Origin: Amphirosellinia nigrospora
Taxonomy: Eukaryota > Ascomycota > Sordariomycetes > Xylariales > Xylariaceae
Assembly (NCBI GenBank): GCA_004123355.1
Contig: SCHM01000006.1
Location: forward strand, 124,001-188,000
Length of the DNA stretch: 64,000 nt
Reading direction: 5' to 3'
A program made the translations under genes and the position numbers. Under the pieces are notes generated by a model that was not told the DNA's origin, ran no database searches, and saw only the letters and a program-made list of their open reading frames with translations. Positions 61,301 to 64,000 of this stretch are shown one piece after another (the first letter of the stretch is position 1; every line of letters begins with the position of its first letter).

Positions 61301-64000
61301 ATGAAGGACAACTTCAAGGCTTGGTGTATGGGACTACGGTGAGAGGGAATAGGTGGTATACGATGTACTTTATGTACCTAGTTAGTATTTACTTAGTAAC
61401 ACTCGTACGCCGGGTGCTGCTGTGTAAAAGTTAGCATCTACGGAAAACCGCACTGCACATTCGCCCATCTGTCGCTTATCCATTATCCACAAGCGTCAAT
61501 TGGGAAACAAGTCTCCAAAGACGCATAATTCCGCACATTAGTAGAATTATCTACTGGGTATCATTGCCCCTCATTTTTGGGGAAAGGGTTTACTGAGGTG
61601 ACGTATAGTTACATACTCGGGTGGTTCGGGGCGAAAAAGAAATGCTTCCAAAAGCCCCTAGCCCTTCTTCAGCCCTATAGGGTTGTGGGACACGCTAACA
61701 GTTTTGCGTCATATGATTGGCTTTTAGATCCTTAAGTTGCCAAAAAGGGCTAGAGATGGCGTTAATACGCCCTGAGGTAGTGAATGCACTTGCGGAAGTC
61801 CAAAAACCATGCAATGGTGTTACAATGTCGAGATTCAGGATATTAGCGGAGGCAACGTCCCTGGAAGTCTAGGTATTGAGCACGGCGTAAACTTGATACA
61901 ACTTATAGCATGCTGTGCAGATATTAAACAGCTGAGGGTAGTAGTCTTATATATCTTCTACTACTTCTTAGGTGAGAGGTCGGCGACCATGTCCAATATT
62001 TAGCATTTACAGCACAATACTTGGATACTGAAAAGAGAGAACTGATGAACAGACTAGCGTTAAAATAGTAGGTAGGATTCCAACCTATACGTATTCTCGG
62101 TATCTGTCCGCTTAGTACCTCCATATCTAGTATAGTTGGGGGAGGGGCTCTTAAGCCTAACCTTGAAATTAGGTTTCTACAGTAGAAACAGAACGGCTTC
62201 AAGCCGCCATTCTTTGAGTCGCCGGTGCGGTTTCCAGTCCCAATTTCACTAATCACACTAAGTGGATACGATACAGTCCGAAGTTAGGACGGAGTAACGG
62301 AGTACAAGACACTATTGTTCATGACTTCATAAAGCTCCAAGGTCTAAAAGAGACATCACAAACATATACATTTTACGTGGCTTGATAGTCTTGGTCTACG
62401 CCAAAAATAGCTTATGGAACTGAATGCATTCTATGCTCTGACTATTCTCAATCGCTTGATGAACGCAAGTAGTCAGCCAACTCATTCTTCGATTAGACGC
62501 TGAGGGCCCAAGGGTTGACGACATCTACTACTGTGTTACATTAGCTGTCTAAGCCCTACGCTAGTCCTAATCTGCCTCAACTCCCGAGACAATGGGGTTT
62601 CCGCGCCTACGTTATGGCCCGCATCTTCGGGTCTTGACTCCCCTGAATACTTGTAGACTCTCCTCACTCACAAGTATAATTACGAGCCGTCGGAGATGCT
62701 ACCGAAGCATTCGCCACGCGGAGGGCAAGTTCTTACGTGTTTTATCCAGTAAGAGCATCGGCTTCTCAAGTTATTACTACATACTTAAATTAAAGCATGA
62801 TTGACTGTTGGTAAGTCCGAGATTCTGAGACATGATTCTTGCGTAGGGCCGAATGACCTGTAACGTAGTACCAAGAAACAGCCGATTTGCCCAAGCTCGC
62901 ACCGAATGGGCTCGAAAAGCCCTCTTCTCATAGGTTAAACGGTACGGCCCACCCACGATTGTACAAGGCTTATCCTATGTCTTGGTGGTGATGTCGTGAA
63001 ACATATATACCTCATCAGTCGTCATTTGACGGCAGCTCCCGTGAGAAACCGGAAGAGGCAATTGCCACGATGATGGTAAATTAGGATATGCACGCATAGG
63101 CGAACCGTGTGCTCGTCTTATCATTCCCAGGGGTAAACAGAAAAGCCACCCCTTACCAACCGGGAGTTGCTCGAAACAGGAAACCATGCTCCCTCAAACC
63201 CATTGCCGAACATGATATGTAAACCAGGCATTTTCTGGAATTTACGCAAACTACACTGCATACCGGCATCGGCCTTACGGATCCTTGATTTTGATGACGA
63301 CCTGGGGCACGGGAAACTCCGTTCACTGCCACCTCCCTCGTTAGGCATTGAATTCTGGCTTAATAGATTAAATCCCCAGCATATGATATACATGACACGT
63401 CTATAAACGGAGCCGCTGATTGTTTTTCTCCGGCATCAAAGAGTTGGCCTAGACTCGCAGCAACGGGCGCGATTCCCACCTACCCTGGTCTAGTCCATGC
63501 GACGGGCGACAACTCACTTGAGTCAGTTTCGAATTTCCCAGACGGGTTTCTTTTGAGGCTGCTGTTAGTAGGTACACCGGTCTCGCTCTTGATGTAAACT
63601 TTTAGCCCTGCATAAAAAAGCGCGTGGTGCCCCGGGCCTTGCATATAAAACTTACGATGCGACTGTGATGGGTGTCCATCACTTCAGCATCAACTACTAA
63701 ATTTAGGCTAGCGCGGGATTACACCAGCCTTACACATAGGGCTTATAGGGCTCGCCTGGACGTTGGGCGACTTCGATAGGCTTTAACCAAAGCCTTGGAA
63801 GTAAGTAGTATACCTGGATTCCCGGCGAGCTAGCACGTCACCGCGCCCGTCCCGTCCTGCTCGCCTAATCTACTACAAATCGGCACATTTAAACGTTCTT
63901 ACTGTACTTGTATACACGCTCTCTTTTTAACTGGGCCATTTAATGTGCCACCTATATACTTAGACTTGCCCTGCAGGTTGAAGCCAGATTTATCGCCTGG
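58350..64000. other. 5.6-kb region without supported genes
   Basis: Immediately upstream of the C2H2 gene this is probably its 5' leader. A TTAGGTAGA run lies at 59281-59312. Open frames throughout (for example 61924-62256 and 63121-63406) carry no motif I recognise. No tRNA-like cloverleaf was found by eye. A 3'-truncated gene could continue past the window edge, but none is evident. Confidence 0.4.
59689..59704. repeat. poly(G) run, 16 bases
   Basis: An uninterrupted G run in non-coding DNA; possible G-quadruplex. Confidence 0.85.

Overview
The window looks like nuclear DNA of a filamentous ascomycete (Pezizomycotina, probably a Sordariomycete). Genes are separated by 0.3-8 kb. Introns are short (about 43-100 nt) with GTAAGT/GTATGT-like donors, CTAAC/CTGAC branch sites and CAG/TAG acceptors. 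The gene set (fungal RecQ2-like helicase, SOG2, RTT106, VFA1, YVH1, HET and F-box proteins) is fungal. No tRNA, rRNA, CRISPR array or bacterial-style operon was recognised. Gene names rest on recalled family motifs, because no database search could be run. || Main caveat: almost every recognisable gene, including single-copy housekeeping ones, is split by one-base frame changes. Nearly all are a missing base in a run of 2-5 identical bases, mostly G or C; at least two are extra bases. I read this as consensus error in an unpolished long-read assembly rather than mass gene death. Each gene is therefore annotated as one locus spanning its frames. || Layout. 1-0.14 kb: 3' end of an unknown ORF. 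0.7-1.9 kb (-): alpha/beta hydrolase. 2.3-3.4 kb (-): CCE1/Ydc2-type mitochondrial Holliday junction resolvase, diverging across a heptamer minisatellite from GLR1 glutathione reductase (+, 4.4-6.1). 7.0-10.1 (-): SOG2, leucine-rich-repeat protein of the RAM network. 12.1-13.7 (+): RecQ helicase. 14.4-15.0 (+): BLOC-1 subunit 1 (GCN5L1-like). 15.6-16.6 (-): TSC13 enoyl reductase. 16.8-17.2: a 368-bp fold-back element with TA at both ends, a MITE candidate. 17.9-19.2 (+): RING/TRAF-type zinc-finger protein. || 19.2-30.2 kb is more accessory in character: AT-rich spacers, a metallo-beta-lactamase-fold hydrolase (-), an F-box protein (+), a large HET-domain protein (+) and a small unknown protein (-). 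31.1-34.0 (-): DENN-domain Rab regulator. 38.2-40.7 (-): secreted pepsin-fold protein with altered active-site motifs and a Ser/Thr-rich tail. 42.5-43.9 (-): histone chaperone RTT106. 44.5-45.2 (+): VFA1, partner of the ESCRT ATPase Vps4. 45.2-53.8: a gene-poor stretch with only weak ORF fragments. 53.8-55.0 (-): YVH1 dual-specificity phosphatase. 56.3-58.3 (-): C2H2 zinc-finger protein. 58.3-64.0: no supported gene. || Functionally the genes are mostly unlinked: endosome/vacuole traffic (BLOC-1, VFA1, DENN), DNA repair and chromatin (CCE1, RecQ, RTT106), polarity signalling (SOG2), redox and lipid metabolism (GLR1, TSC13), ribosome assembly (YVH1) and non-self recognition (HET). No multi-gene system with an obvious joint function was found.
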